From assembly GCF_000001735.4 (NCBI RefSeq), contig NC_003075.7, positions 6,201,001 to 6,265,000 of the forward strand: 64,000 nucleotides of DNA, given 5' to 3'. The DNA comes from Arabidopsis thaliana (Eukaryota > Streptophyta > Magnoliopsida > Brassicales > Brassicaceae). Of the stretch, positions 11,986 to 23,690 are shown piece after piece; position 1 is the stretch's first letter, and each line of letters opens with the position of its first letter. The position numbers and the translations under genes are program-made. Under the pieces are notes generated by a model. That model was not told the DNA's origin, did no database searches, and saw nothing but the letters and a program-made list of their open reading frames with translations.

Positions 11986-12180
11986 GCCAGGATTCAGCGC
12001 CGAGATACAATGCTAAGACCTTGTTCCACGACACCACATTGGTTTCACCAATCTTTTGGTTTTTCAATTATCAGAATTTATGCCAAATTAAACAGAATAA
12101 AAGTTTGGTTTAGTTCGATTTGAAACTCAGTATATTTGTTTGTTATAGGTTTAACCTCAGTTTCAAATTAAACCTAGTTT

Positions 12181-13120
12181 TGTTTATCTTTTACTGAATT
12201 TCAGTGAAATTTAAACCAAATTACAGAATCATGGATGATGGACTGAAATTGAAAAACTCAAACCCATTATATAGTTAAAGTGACATAACAAATTCACTCA
12301 AATAATAAATTTACTGTAACAGGGTCCAAACCCAATTACACGATTAGGTTGACAAACTCAACCCATTAAGAATTAGCCTGTGAATGGTAACCAAAACCGC
12401 ACCGCAACAGTGCTGTAACAGTATCAAAATCTCTATGTATTTTCGTTACTATTTGAACCGCAACGCACTTCTCCCGTAACGCAAAACGCAGTCACCATTC
12501 GGAGCCTTAATGTTTCCGACAAAATGGATGACGGTGACTTAGTGGTACCATCGGAAACTACGATGGTTATATGCCAACCGCAAAAAATCTACCTTCTTAT
12601 AAAATCTATCACATATCAATATCAAAACCACATGTACTCCATCATCTAAAGTTGACAAAAATTAAGAAAAGTACAATTAAAAAGGTTTGAAAGTCAGATG
12701 AAGATCGGTCAGATTTGAAGATTTACGAGTAAGTACCAACCGTGAGTTTGGTGATGAGACAAATAAATAGTTTTGTATAGAAGTGGGTTCTGGAGAAATT
12801 CGGAACAGCCAATGGGGCAACAAATTCTCAAGTATTAACACTTAAACCACAATGGCACGAAGTGTGTGGTAGTACACTTCTTCGGAATCTTGTTGTTTTA
12901 GTCGAGTGAATTAATAATCGAGCAATCTTCCATGTTGCCCCATTGACATTTCTGAGTTTCACCAAAACCCACATGTAAACAAAACCATCTCTTATATTAT
13001 ATTGGTTATGTGCCTTAATCCTCCTTATCAATTATATTACTTTCGTTGCTAATTTACTTTGCTAACATGAATGTTTTATAAATAGATGAACAAAGAAGTT
13101 ATGGATGTGCTTGAGGAAAT
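12181..13120. other. Intergenic, with a possible small hAT-like element
   Basis: No gene recognised. Around 12,377-12,500 the ends GAATGGTAAC and GTCACCATTC form short inverted termini around a GC-richer segment (accgcaccgcaac...gtaacgcaaaacgc). This is reminiscent of small hAT-type elements. The target duplication is not clear, so the family call is weak. Confidence 0.35.
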
Positions 13121-13888
13121 TGTTACGATTTGAGCTTAAGTAAACTCGAATCTTACACACACAATATGAATTTGAGAACGATCCAAGAAGAAAGAAGCTT
13201 AAAGAAACAAGAACACAAGACACAAGACACAAATTTGTTTACCCGGTTCAGCGAGATCGATGTGATCAAGCCTACGTCCGGAGCCGAATCAATCTGGCAA
13301 ATCCACTAAACAATGAAGAAGTTTTCTTGCTCGAACTTGAGCTTACAACAATGTGGAATCACTAAACAACAACCTCTCTCTCTCGATAAAGTTAGTTGAG
13401 CTTATGAACTATGAAAAAAGTAAAGTTATATCAAAAGCAACTTATAATCGTTTCAACCGAATAACAGCAAACCCTCAACTAAGTTAGAGTCTTTGCCTTT
13501 CTCTTTCAATCTTGGTTTAATCAGCAATCCCAAACCAGAGATAACCGCCTGGTCCAATTCTCACAATTCAATAAACCAATTGAACCACTAAGAATTGAAT
13601 CAGAATATCGAACCTTAATAGAAATGACGAAGAAAGAAGAAGAGCATGTCGTAGAGGTAAGAAGAAAAAGAAGGAAAAACTCAGATTACCGTGTCTTAAA
13701 CTAAAGAACCCTATGGCAAAATGATAAGACATGGAAGCAAAAAACAACTCTCTGATTTATCGACAATCATTTAACTTTAGTTCACTTTTAGCAGTTCAAC
13801 AAAGACTACAAGGAGATTTAGTTAAGAAAGCTCTCACTGGTAGGCCTACTAAAAGTGTTTTAACTCGAAAGATATTTAGAACCAATAA
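13121..13888. mobile_element. LTR-like repeat, family unclear
   Basis: The stretch begins TGTTACGATTTGAGC and contains TTTACCCGGTTCAGCGAGATCGATGTGATC...CCTACGTCCGGAG, a phrase I associate with plant Copia-type LTR or leader sequence. It has no coding content. The 3' boundary and target duplication could not be fixed; the next element starts at 13,889. Confidence 0.35.
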
Positions 13889-14560
13889 TGTAATATCCCG
13901 GTTTTAGGAATATGATAATGCATGCAAAGAGGTTTAAAATATTTGATTTGGCTACTTCAGTTATCTTTTCGGTCAAACGTTCAAAGAGAGCTCCACAATT
14001 AAGTACGTTTGGGCTCGAGTAATTTCAGGATGGGTCACCTTCTGGGAACTGGTTTTTAAAACTGTGTGAGTGAGGAAAAAAGACGGGAAAATATTTTGTG
14101 GTGATTTGTAGGGTTGGTAAATAAGTCTTTAAACCTCCCGGATGTAGCAGGCAAACCATCGACAAAGGTTGGGCCCATGGGCTCGAGAGAAGACGTGAGT
14201 GGTATGGGCGATCGAGGTGTTACAGTGGTATCAGAGCCAGATCCAGATAAGTGCGGAGTCAAGAAGGCTCTCACCGTCGGGGTGACGGTCATGGTGCGCA
14301 ACGAGGACGTTGGGATCTATAATGTGGGTGAACTGTAACACCTCGATTTTATGAATATGGTGGTGCATGCACAAAAGTTTAAAAAATGATTTGGCCAGCT
14401 ATGTCACTAAAGTGCACTTATCATTTTGGTTAAACGTCTTGAGAGAACTTAACAGTTAAGCTTGTTTGAGTTGGAATAATTTTAGGATAAAATAACCTTC
14501 CGAGAAATGATTGTCGGAATCATGTGAGTAAGAACAAAAAACGAGAGATGCATTTCTTCA
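13889..14560 (+). mobile_element. Short LTR-PBS-LTR element (TRIM-like or deleted Gypsy)
   Basis: A first LTR (13,889-14,224) runs TGTAATATCCCGG to GGTGTTACA. It is followed after one base by TGGTATCAGAGCC (14,226-14,238), the classical primer-binding site for initiator tRNA-Met. After only about 95 further bases a second, diverged LTR copy starts (TGTAACACCTCG, 14,335) and can be followed to about 14,560. No gag-pol lies between. The arrangement fits a terminal-repeat retrotransposon in miniature, or a Gypsy element with its interior deleted. Confidence 0.65.
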
Positions 14561-14571
14561 CCCAAATAAGT

Positions 14572-14918
14572 TTTTAAGGCAATTCTCACAAATAGCACAA
14601 AAATAAGTTTTGTATCCAAATTTAGCACATTATTTTTAAAGTTCCAAAAATAGCACAAATTTAATAGAAACAAATATTCTTAATTTTTGTGGTGATTCAA
14701 AATAGTGTCAAAATCGCCTAAAAACTAATCCATAATCCAAAATTATAAGTTATAATCTCTTAAAGATTATTTTTAGTGTTTGAAGTATTGTTTGAAGTAA
14801 TTAGTTGGTTGTGGTATTATTGAAAAATAAACTAATGGTGGTATTTTTAGAACCAAAACTTAGTGGAGTTGAATTTGAGGTATTTATTTTAATATCATTA
14901 TTTTATAATTGTGTTAAC
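14572..14918. mobile_element. Possible Mutator-like element remnant
   Basis: GGCAATTCTCACAAATAGCAC (14,578 on) followed by further 'aaatagcaca' repeats resembles the terminal repeats of Arabidopsis Mutator-like elements. The opposite end is not resolved. There is no coding content. Confidence 0.3.
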
Positions 14919-14932
14919 TAATGCTATTATTG

Positions 14933-15350
14933 GTCTGGACTGTGTCGAAGAAGTCTCGGACAGAAGTTCATCACAAGGTGGAGTGATATCCTTAGAACCC
15001 TTACAGACATGACTTTGGGGAGAATTGAATTATTCTTAACTAGATATGCATTTCAACGTGGTGTCTACAACATCAGGAGAGAACGGAATTGTAGAAAGAA
15101 CAGAGAAACACCAAAACCACAGTTGCAACTACTTCAAAACCTCGATAAACACGTTGGAAATCGGATCTTTTCGATTCGAGAACAAGGATATAGGAGATTT
15201 GATAGATGCATGGAAACTTGGTTTGCATCAAAATAAACTCCCAAGAAGTAGGATATTTCAAGCATTGTATGCAACTCTTTAACCACATGTAGCACCTCGA
15301 TGTACAAATGTTTTTTTCGAATAAGTTTTACATATTATTCAAAAAAAAAA
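14933..15350 (+). mobile_element. 5'-truncated LINE with poly(A) and 14 bp TSD
   Basis: The insert is bounded by direct copies of TAATGCTATTATTG (14,919-14,932 and 15,353-15,366) and ends in ten A (15,341-15,350). Its plus strand encodes the C-terminus of a plant LINE ORF2: RGVYNIRRERNCRKNRETPK, then IFSIREQGYRRFDRCMETWF, ending with a stop at 15,234-15,236. Short insert, A-tail and target duplication together show target-primed reverse transcription with 5' truncation. Its preserved duplication suggests it is younger than its surroundings. Confidence 0.85.
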
Positions 15351-15485
15351 GTTAATGCTATTATTGAAAATTTGTTAATTTGTTTATTAATGTGATATAC
15401 GTGTCCACGAAAATTGTTTTAATATTTTCTGAGTATTTCTTAATTTCTTTTGTTAACATATAAATTAATTTTTTATGTCAACATA

Positions 15486-15994
15486 CAGTAAAATCTCTAT
15501 AAATTAATACTCGATAAATTAATAACCTCTATAAATTAATAAATTCTCTCGATCCCGAACTGAGACTAGTGTAAAAAGTGACACAAACCGATAAATTAAT
15601 AAGATAATAATTTTTTGAAAGTCTTATGTAAATATATGGTCTCATCAATATCATAAATTAATAATTACATAAATATATAACCTATATATATAAATCATAT
15701 GTAAGGAATTTCTTTGAAATATTGTTTTTGTTTAAATTTGTATTTATTCTTCTTTGAAATTTAGTTCTAATATTTCACTATATCAAAAACTTTTGGTAAT
15801 TGTTTTCTAAACATGATATTATTTTTTATTTGTAATTGATTCTAGAAAAATATTTTTTATAATGAAAAGAAAATTATAGAAAATTTTTAAAAGTTACTAA
15901 ATTAGGAAAATTTATTAATTTATCGATAAATTAAAACTTTTTAAATTATAAAAATTTTCAGTTCCAACATTATTAATTTATAGAGGTTTTACTG
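15486..15994. mobile_element. Emigrant-type MITE (pogo/Tc1-mariner)
   Basis: The left end is CAGTAAAATCTCTATAAATT; the right end, reversed, is CAGTAAAACCTCTATAAATT. Both are flanked by TA (15,484-15,485 and 15,995-15,996). The 509 bp length, TA target site and terminal sequence match the Emigrant family of Arabidopsis, mobilised in trans by Lemi1-type transposase. The inside is non-coding and AT-rich. Confidence 0.85.
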
Positions 15995-16076
15995 TATATA
16001 GATTAATTAAAACCAGAACTTGTATTCTTTTTTTGTCGGTCAAGTTACCGAAACTGACTTAGAGTTAATTTCTATC

Positions 16077-16160
16077 TAAATACAGGTACTCGAGCTTCTC
16101 TCAGTTTCCACCTAAACAGCTAAACAGCTAAATACAGGTATTCGAGCTTTTCTCAGTTCT
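16077..16160. repeat. Short tandem duplication
   Basis: AAATACAGGTAYTCGAGCTT followed by YTCTCAGTT occurs twice, 52 bases apart (from 16,078 and 16,130), with CAGCTAAACAGCTAAA between. A local tandem duplication of unknown role in the long 5' flank of the DUF3511 gene. Confidence 0.6.
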
Positions 16161-17500
16161 AACATATGCAACTGAAACATGATCTTGCGTACCAATGTGC
16201 AATGTCTCTATTTAGTATCAGATACATCATACTAGCTTCCAAGAATGAAATCAATCAATCATTGTTTGTAAGCATTTTCCATCATAATTTGATAATTACA
16301 TATACATAAATGACGTGTCGTTCATTGAATGGTTACCAATACACATAATGGTCCATAGAACAGAGGAAGTGGGTGCGAATATAAATATACTTAACATCAA
16401 AAACTTATGAGGAAATGATAATTACTTTTGTTTCTTACAAACTTAAAAAGAGTCCCCACCACATAGAACCACTTGGCCTCAGTTACATGAAGACGCAACC
16501 ATTATGTTGGAATTCCGACTCATTGCTTTCAAATCTAATCTTTCATAAATACAAAATTTATATTATTTGTCTTATGGAATTTAATTTGACAATTCAGCTT
16601 TAGACATGTTGGGTCCTTTCTCTATATAGTCTTGTCTCCACTTTGTCTTCTTCTTTTTAATTCGATTGATCTAACCCTATGATTCCAAATTGAAATTTTA
16701 GTTCCATCTTATTTAATTTCATTCTATGCTTATCAAAATATTAAGAAGAAATGCATGTTTACTTTATCAAAAACATATTTGATGATAAGAAATTAGATGT
16801 ATTGGTAGAAAACAAAAATTTACCATTCTTTTTCAATTCATATGTTGTATAAAAACTGAATTATTATCATTTGAATATATTCATTAGGTTTAATCATAGC
16901 AATTGATGGTGGCATGCAAAAATAGACCTAAAAATTGGGTCCACACGTAAAGTTGAAGGAGTAGATAATTTCTTCTTGCTACACCATCATGTAACCAACT
17001 ATACAACATCACACATGCTTTGCCACCTCACCCCACCCATCCCACCTTTACCCTACTGTTTTGAAACCCGGTTTTATTTAACCAATCCAATCGGTTAGAC
17101 CGAAATTCAAAACAAAATTAATTGACAGTAATTTGTATGATCACTGATACTAAAAACAATTATAGCCATTTATAATTGGAAAAAAAATCTATATAATTTT
17201 GTTGTATTGTTAAAAAAATCAATTCAATAATCCACCCTCTTTTTTTCTTCCTTTTTTGGTTAAAATAACAATCCTCGGTCTAGTTGGTTTGATACCATTA
17301 CCAAATGATCTGGTTTGTTTCCCACTTTCGTTATAAACCTAAACAATGCTACCCCCACTTCTTTATAACCCAAACCCATTTAAGAAGTGTAGTAAGCTTC
17401 TTCACCCACATAGCTATAACAAGAGAGAGAGATAGACATAGAGCAAAAATTAGTTTCTTAGAAGTTACAAAATCAAAGATCAGAACCAAAGAGCCTAAAG

Positions 17501-17764
17501 ATGATGAAGGGAAGCAAGTCTTACACGGAGTATTCGTCATCTTTCTCAACAGATGAATTTGGTTATGATCAGAACCGTTCAAACTCCTATAACTTCAATG
17601 GGCCTTGTATCAACACAGATCCGGAGATGAAAAGAAAGAAGAGAGTTGCTTCTTATAATCTTTTTGCCACGGAGGAAAAGCTCAAGAGTACTCTCAAGAA
17701 CAGTTTCAAATGGATCAAGAACAAATTCTCAGGCGATGATAATAGTATCCGGTACAACGTCTAG
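17501..17764 (+). CDS. Small DUF3511-family protein
   Basis: A single-exon 87-residue protein with no signal peptide or membrane segment. Its C-terminal half (KRKKRVASYNLFATEEKLKS, then TLKNSFKWIKNKFSG) is the conserved DUF3511 core: a basic stretch and a YNLFATEEKLK-like block. The N-terminus is rich in Ser, Tyr and Asn. The family is plant-specific and of unknown biochemical role. Two in-frame ATGs (17,501 and 17,504) are adjacent; the first is taken. A TATA-like TTTATAACC lies about 140 bases upstream. After the stop, AATAAAG near 17,840 is a likely polyadenylation signal, followed by a short GT repeat at about 17,862-17,878. The gene corresponds by position to At4g09890. Confidence 0.85.
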   Translation: MMKGSKSYTEYSSSFSTDEFGYDQNRSNSYNFNGPCINTDPEMKRKKRVASYNLFATEEKLKSTLKNSFKWIKNKFSGDDNSIRYNV

Positions 17765-18099
17765 ATTAGTCCACTTTGCTCCTGATCTTTTTATTTCTTC
17801 CTTTTTATTACACTAAGATCTTAGTGAAACTTAACATGTAAATAAAGTGTGTGAGATTGTGTATGTGTGTGTGTGTGTCTAAAGTTTTGTATGTTACTCA
17901 AATGGAAATGTCAATTTGCTTTAATTATTTCTTTATTGTTATACTGTTTATTTGGTTGAGTCAATCCAAATAAAAAACACAAAACTTTTAAAAACATCAC
18001 AAAATATATAGGAAGTAGATTTGAAACTTATTTTGAAAGCATGTTAAATAAAAATGTTGAATATTTGATATACTTATATAGTTTACAGATTTTTTATTA

Positions 18100-18275
18100 T
18101 TATTTACATGTATCAAAGTAGATATCCGCAAATATCACAAAATTTTTTGGATATTCGAATTTCCGGATATCCGAAAATTTTCGAATCGAAGCAAATCAAG
18201 TATTCGGTTAAAACGAATCGAATAACAAATATCACAAATTTTCCGAATATTTGCTTCGTGCCCAGGCTTAATAGG
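18100..18275. mobile_element. Possible hAT-type fragment
   Basis: Repeated 'gatatccg / attcg / ttcgaatcg' words end in CGTGCCCAGGCTTA. Reversed, this is TAAGCCTGGGCACG, similar to the CCTGGGCA ends of plant hAT elements. Only one end is visible. Confidence 0.3.
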
Positions 18276-20766
18276 AAGCGTCACTTAATTGTTCTTATAA
18301 ACTCTTCCTAAATCATCGTAGGAATTTTCCGGATAATGTTTTAGGATTTTGTTTTAAAATCGAAGTTTAGGGAAGTTTTATAGGAGTAACTTTGTTATTT
18401 CTGAAAAAATTGGGTGATTTTTTGTGTATTTCTTATGGTTAAAAGATATTATGAACAATTGATATCGATCAAAGGCCACCATACAGACGAACTAAATGCA
18501 AGTGTATATCAAGGTTACCATTTTATTACTATTTATATAATTGTAATCACATCATTGATAATTCCACTAGTTAATCTTACAAGCTATATAATAAGTTTCC
18601 AATTATATAAATAGTCTCAATTTCCTTTGTATACCACACATTTGAATTAATAAAGAACTCATTAATTGGTTTTCTGATCAAGAAGAACCGAATTATTAAA
18701 AATAAATTAAAAAACATCTTCAAATCTAGTTATGGATGAAAGGGCTAAATAATTAGTACTAGTCACAATTTAGTAGTCCCCATTGTGAACATAACATCAG
18801 AAACAAACTGGAGCAGAGCAACTGATATGATATAGTACTAGTCTAGTCTTGGGACACTTTTTCGCCTATAGCTATTTAATCAATACAATTTGTCCCTGCA
18901 TGAATCGTTGGAAAGAAACCAGGAGAATATGAATGAAAGGATATGGCCAGGTTATATAATGAGTTTTTTTTTTATCAAAAGTTTTATAATTAGTTAGGTT
19001 ACATTTTATATGACTTGTCAGATAAAAAGTGCCCACAAATCTCAACAAGAGCAAACACAATTGCTATAAAAGTCTCTAATTTTTACCTCCCTAGAAAACG
19101 ACTTCACATATTCTTCTTCATCATCGAAGTTATCAACATAATCAAACTCAGCATCGAACATAACCAAAGACAGATCATGTGTTATCAAACATGATGAGGC
19201 AAAAAAAAATCTTGACCAAGAAAGATATAGGTCAGTTGAAACTGGTGTGGTTGATAATCAGTTGAATCCCAATATAAGGGTAAATTTCAGATGTATTGGG
19301 AGACAAAAGGGCTTCAAAGATCGTTTTTATCAACAAAGGAAGCTTCAACAATGCTCATGACGGTTAGTGGGCATATAAGAGACCAATATAATCACCTTTT
19401 GTGCTGGGATTTTACTCTTTGTGATTTGACTAGCGCAACAACGGTTATTTATGGACAAATGAAGTCTTATGAGCGGTTGGGTTTGATGTTCCTGTGTGAA
19501 AAAGTATATGAAGAAAGCTACAAAAAGAGGAGAGGTGAAAATGGTTGTCATAGTTGCTACCTTTGTGCCTTTTATGATGCACTGAAATTAAAGGCAGTCA
19601 GAACGAGAAAAGCGAAAAGAAGTTCAATTGCAATATTATAAGGCCTCTTTTGGGCTATAATAGTTTTCTTTATCTATTATGTTTTAAGGCTTGTTGTAGT
19701 AATGTCTCATCTCGGTTAATAAATAACATTTGATGTGATGTCTCCAGGATAAGAATGTGAAAATTGTCATTGAGCTGGTTCACCACATACAAGCTCCATC
19801 GATCACAAGCATCGATGATGAATATGTTTTCGTTTATGCACCAATAGGTGTTGATGGGGAAATTAGCTGTGAAATCTAGTTAGAATTAACAAGCTCCCAA
19901 ATCAAGAAAAATAAATGGCAAGATACTCATGAAAACAAAAAAAATGAATATGCAATCAAAGATTCAGAAGGTACTAATTTTCAAAAGTCGGGAAAATCTA
20001 CTACAAAGATAACCGAAGTCAATTGATAATGTTCGATGATTGAGGCGCCACTCGATAGTTGACGTGGCACGTGAATGGCTTAAAATAATGTCGGCTTGGC
20101 TATGGTGTGTTTATTGACTCAAAACGACGTCGTTTTGGCTATGGTTGTTTGAGTTGATTTTGAAAAAATATTCGGGTTGATTTTGGCAATTTTTCCTTCA
20201 AAAAAGATGGTGAGTTTGGAAGCTGGTTTTGAAGATTAGTAAGCGAGTTAGTCGTAATAGACAAAGTATAGAAAAAATTGAATTGAAGCATAAACCATCT
20301 AACAAAATTTTAAATTTGATAAGAATAGACATATGATATTTACATGGCCATGAAATGTTGAACTATATAAATATCAGTATTAATCAAGTATTTTGTAGGA
20401 TCACCATTTGCTTTGAACATGCACCTTATTTGTTTTATAACAATTACATGAAGAGTAAAAATAGATTATATTGTGTATTATTTTTGAATTCGTGGAATTG
20501 ACCTGTTCTTGCAAAAATGGTGAACTACAATTTTTTTTTTTGTCTTTTTTCAGAAAACCCTTTTAATTTTTTTTATTTACCTAAAATAGTTTGTGTTCCG
20601 TAGCCATTGATTTAATTAATTTTCACATTTTGGCCATTGAATGCAATTACTCTAAATAATCTATAACAAGAATCTTGTTTGTATATTGACGTAAATAAGA
20701 ATATGCAAATGTTTAGGAAAAAAACTGAAAGTATATTATACATTCTGAATTCAAGATTTTCTATTT
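18276..20766. other. Intergenic with decayed coding-like stretch
   Basis: A TATA-like GCTATAAAAG (about 19,053) precedes a region (19,190-19,890) with near-coding composition and short open pieces: DQERYRSVETGVVDNQLNPN on the plus strand, and later VKIVIELVHHIQAPSITSID before a stop. I do not recognise the family and no exon model holds together, so it is probably a pseudogene. From about 20,030 to 20,215 the sequence contains the perfect palindrome AAAACGACGTCGTTTT (near 20,118), shared with the fold-back element at 51.4 kb. Confidence 0.4.
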
Positions 20767-22924
20767 TTAAGGAATCTGTGCTATTTCAAGAAGGATCTTG
20801 TGAAGAGACTGAGGTTTAGAGAAGAATGGGCAATGATCACTTCCTTTGATCTTAAAAACTGCTTCGGGACTATTCTCTCGAACCAGTTTCTCTTGAACGT
20901 CCGGTGAAAGAGCCAAGTCATCGAGCGTCTGGACATAGAATCTCCGACCTTTCCCATATCTTTCTGCACTAAGTGACAACTTCTCCATCATGGGACCTAA
21001 TGGTACAGGCCGCATCGAGATCATTGACAATGCAATGTCCTGAAACAATTTTAAGTAAAGACAAATTGATCACTTGTTGCATTAGGCCTATCCATAAAAA
21101 CAGAACATGAACTACACTCTAGATTGGGGCTGTTACTGATCACTTAGCTTGATTAGTGTAAGAGTTTACCTTATTTGGTGACTGATTGAAGTACAAGCCT
21201 TTCATGTGTTGTTTCTCGAACATGAACCCTGTCGCGGGGTTGTCCTTGCCGTTTCCATAGATCAAGAACTGTGACTCTTTCATGAACCGTTCTGCAGAAC
21301 CAAGCTGCAATGAAGACAGTTTCCAAAGTGTGAGGGGAAACACATAAACAAGGAATATTCACAAGATGAGAAGAGAACTAACTACAGAATTATTCATTAT
21401 TGGTTTCATTGCGATGAAATGACTCAACAACCAATTTTGTCCACAATTTCTTAAGAGATGAAAATACGTTCAAGAAGCATGTGTCAAGGAAACTTTGCTA
21501 GTGTTACCTCATCAGCGAAGACATCGAAGGGTCTTTGTCCATCAGTAACCATAGTTGCACAAATGAATATAGCTTTTGAGATTTTCTCTGGAAACCGCTC
21601 TAACGCATATGAAACACATGCCCCTCCAGTACTGTGACCTACCAGAATCACCTGCCACAATTCTTCATCTGATAAATGCTTCCTAGTTCATATTACAACC
21701 AATACAAGGACCACCATTTTCATCTAAATCTTAGCAAGACATTGACACTTCCTTCCAAGTTCCAACATAAACCTATCTATCTAATGGAGCATTTTCTAAC
21801 CTTTTCTTCAGCAGGAAGATTTTGAATGAGCTCGATCAACGGTTTTGAATATTCTTCTAAGGTGGAAACACTATTTGCGTCTGTCATATTAAATCCAGAT
21901 CCAGCGAGGTCAACCGTAACAGGAGACAGTCCAGACTCCTCCAATGACGCAATAGTTTTGTACCAACACCATGCCCCAAACCCTTCACCATGCACCAAAA
22001 CGAATTTCTTAACCTTCAAGCTCTCCAAAAACTCAGGAACCTAAAGAGATAAAAAAAAATTAACTAGCATAAGTAAAACTGAACATAAAAAGCAATGACA
22101 ATTATGTGTGACAGGAACAATCATGAACAAATTCTCGAGTGTTCGAACAAAGTCCTCTGCTTTCAATAACCATAAAGAAGCTTCTTTTCTCACTCTTTGT
22201 TCTAACCACAACAAGACAGGCCCGTAGGGTAATAAGACAATAACTATCATTTGAGAACAACACTCAACAAACGATAAAAAGATACTAGCATCAGTAAAGT
22301 CAAAACATAAATTGTGTACTGATCTCTAGAGACCTGGTTTCTCATAGTCATAGGCAGTCTCAATTACAAAGAAGTAATATTTACACGAACAAAGTTCACT
22401 GCCTTCTCCAACAAAGAAGCTTCTTTTCTCCATCTTTGTTCTAATCAAAACTAGACAGACCCATAAAGTAATATGACAACAACACTATATAAACATTTTA
22501 AAAAGCAAAACGCACTACAAGACCTTTTAAGAACACTTATTCTGTTCTTTTGGTCCCAACCACTTTTAAGAACAATATCAAATTTAAAACCTTTATAAAT
22601 ACTTTTGAATTCTCTCCTCAAAGTTTAAAAATCCAAACTTTATCATTACTATCAAAAAGCTTGGACCTGCTTGTTATTAGAAAATGAGTCAGAGAGTGTT
22701 CCTCTTCTAGAGCTAGTAGACCCGATTCGTCTAGACATGGATCCATCAAATCTCTGAGAAACTTGAGCTTGATGAATAGCCATAGACAAAGCTCTTCGAT
22801 GCAAATTCTCTTCATCAGCAAGCAACTTCCTCTGTGAACGATTCACTCTCTTGCTTCTGGACCCATCTCCTCCACTTCTGATAACAACATCTTTCTTCTT
22901 CATGCAGATTACTCTGTTACCCAT
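20767..22924 (-). CDS. MES12: Methylesterase MES12 (alpha/beta hydrolase)
   Basis: Five exons join in frame: 22924-22667, 22040-21801, 21651-21508, 21304-21170 and 21039-20767, giving 349 residues. After an 86-residue N-terminal extension (MGNRVICMKKK..., basic) comes an alpha/beta hydrolase of the plant methylesterase (MES/SABP2) family. VLVHGEGFGAWCWY around 100-113 forms the oxyanion region, GHSTGG holds the nucleophile Ser173, DD near 299-300 is the likely acid, and GSDHCPFF holds His328. The triad looks complete, so it should hydrolyse methyl esters of carboxylic hormones or related compounds; the in-cell substrate is not shown by sequence. The extension distinguishes the MES11-15 subgroup and has been read as a plastid-targeting region. 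The gene lies head-to-head with the F-box gene, starts about 770 bases apart. Corresponds to At4g09900. Confidence 0.9.
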
Positions 22925-23690
22925 TCTTCACAAAACCCTGAATTTAGCCCAAAGAAGTGGACTTTAATGGAAACTCAAGAAAATTCTCAAAATTTATTAA
23001 GGTCCATTAATTGAAAAAAATCTTGACTTGATGATAGAGAGAAGAAGAAGAAGAAGTAAAACGGTGTCATTGATTAGGATGAATAAGGACGATTCAGATT
23101 TAAGACAAAGCAGCCAAAGTTTGTTAATTGTTTCGTCTATTTGTGTGGGATATTTGATTTCTTGTGTGTTTCGACATTTTTGTTCTCATTATTATTTCTC
23201 TGTTCCTTCACAAAAATTGGGACATGTATTTGTCTGACTCTCAGCATATTCATATATTTTTTTTTTCATTATTTCATGAAAGAGTCTAAAAGAGAAGAAA
23301 GAGTCTTATTAGCAGGCCCAAAGCCCAGGCCCACTTAGGTAGCAAACAATTCTCAACGAATCTCAGTGATTGTGAGTTTCTTCTGCTACCTTCTTCTTCT
23401 TTCTCCCTTTCTCGATTTCAGAATTGTAGATTTTCCAGAAATTCTTCCGCAGAGTTCTTCAGGCGCTTTTGATTTTACCTCTAATTCCGGTTCAGAGGCA
23501 GAAAAATCGAGCATTTACTGAATTTCACTGGAAATAGTCTCATCACCACCTAACAATCCAGAGCTTTCTAGGGTTTATCTCTTTTTCCTCGGTGTGTGGC
23601 TGTGTTTTTTTTTTCTTGTTTGGTTGGCTTGAGATAATGATTGTGTTTCTATTTCAGGGTCGGTGACATTTTCTTGATTTTTGTAAAGAG

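Larger units (their letters stand above)
11140..12180. repeat. About 1 kb inverted repeat carrying F-box gene fragments
   Basis: The two halves (about 11,140-11,640 and 11,680-12,180) are reverse complements with scattered differences, around a loop of roughly 50-60 bases near 11,655. Matching landmarks include TTTGGCATAAATTCTGATAATTG (left, about 11,238, and reversed at about 12,060-12,085), GTCTTAGCATTGTATC, and GTTTAAACAAGCTC(T/A)ACTACATG. Each arm contains an F-box-associated coding fragment. A transcript across this would fold into a long hairpin. Confidence 0.75.

Noticed and set aside
17862-17880. CRISPR-like or regulatory repeat
   Set aside because: Plain GT dinucleotide microsatellite in the 3' flank of the DUF3511 gene. 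No CRISPR array exists in the window, and none is expected in a plant nucleus.
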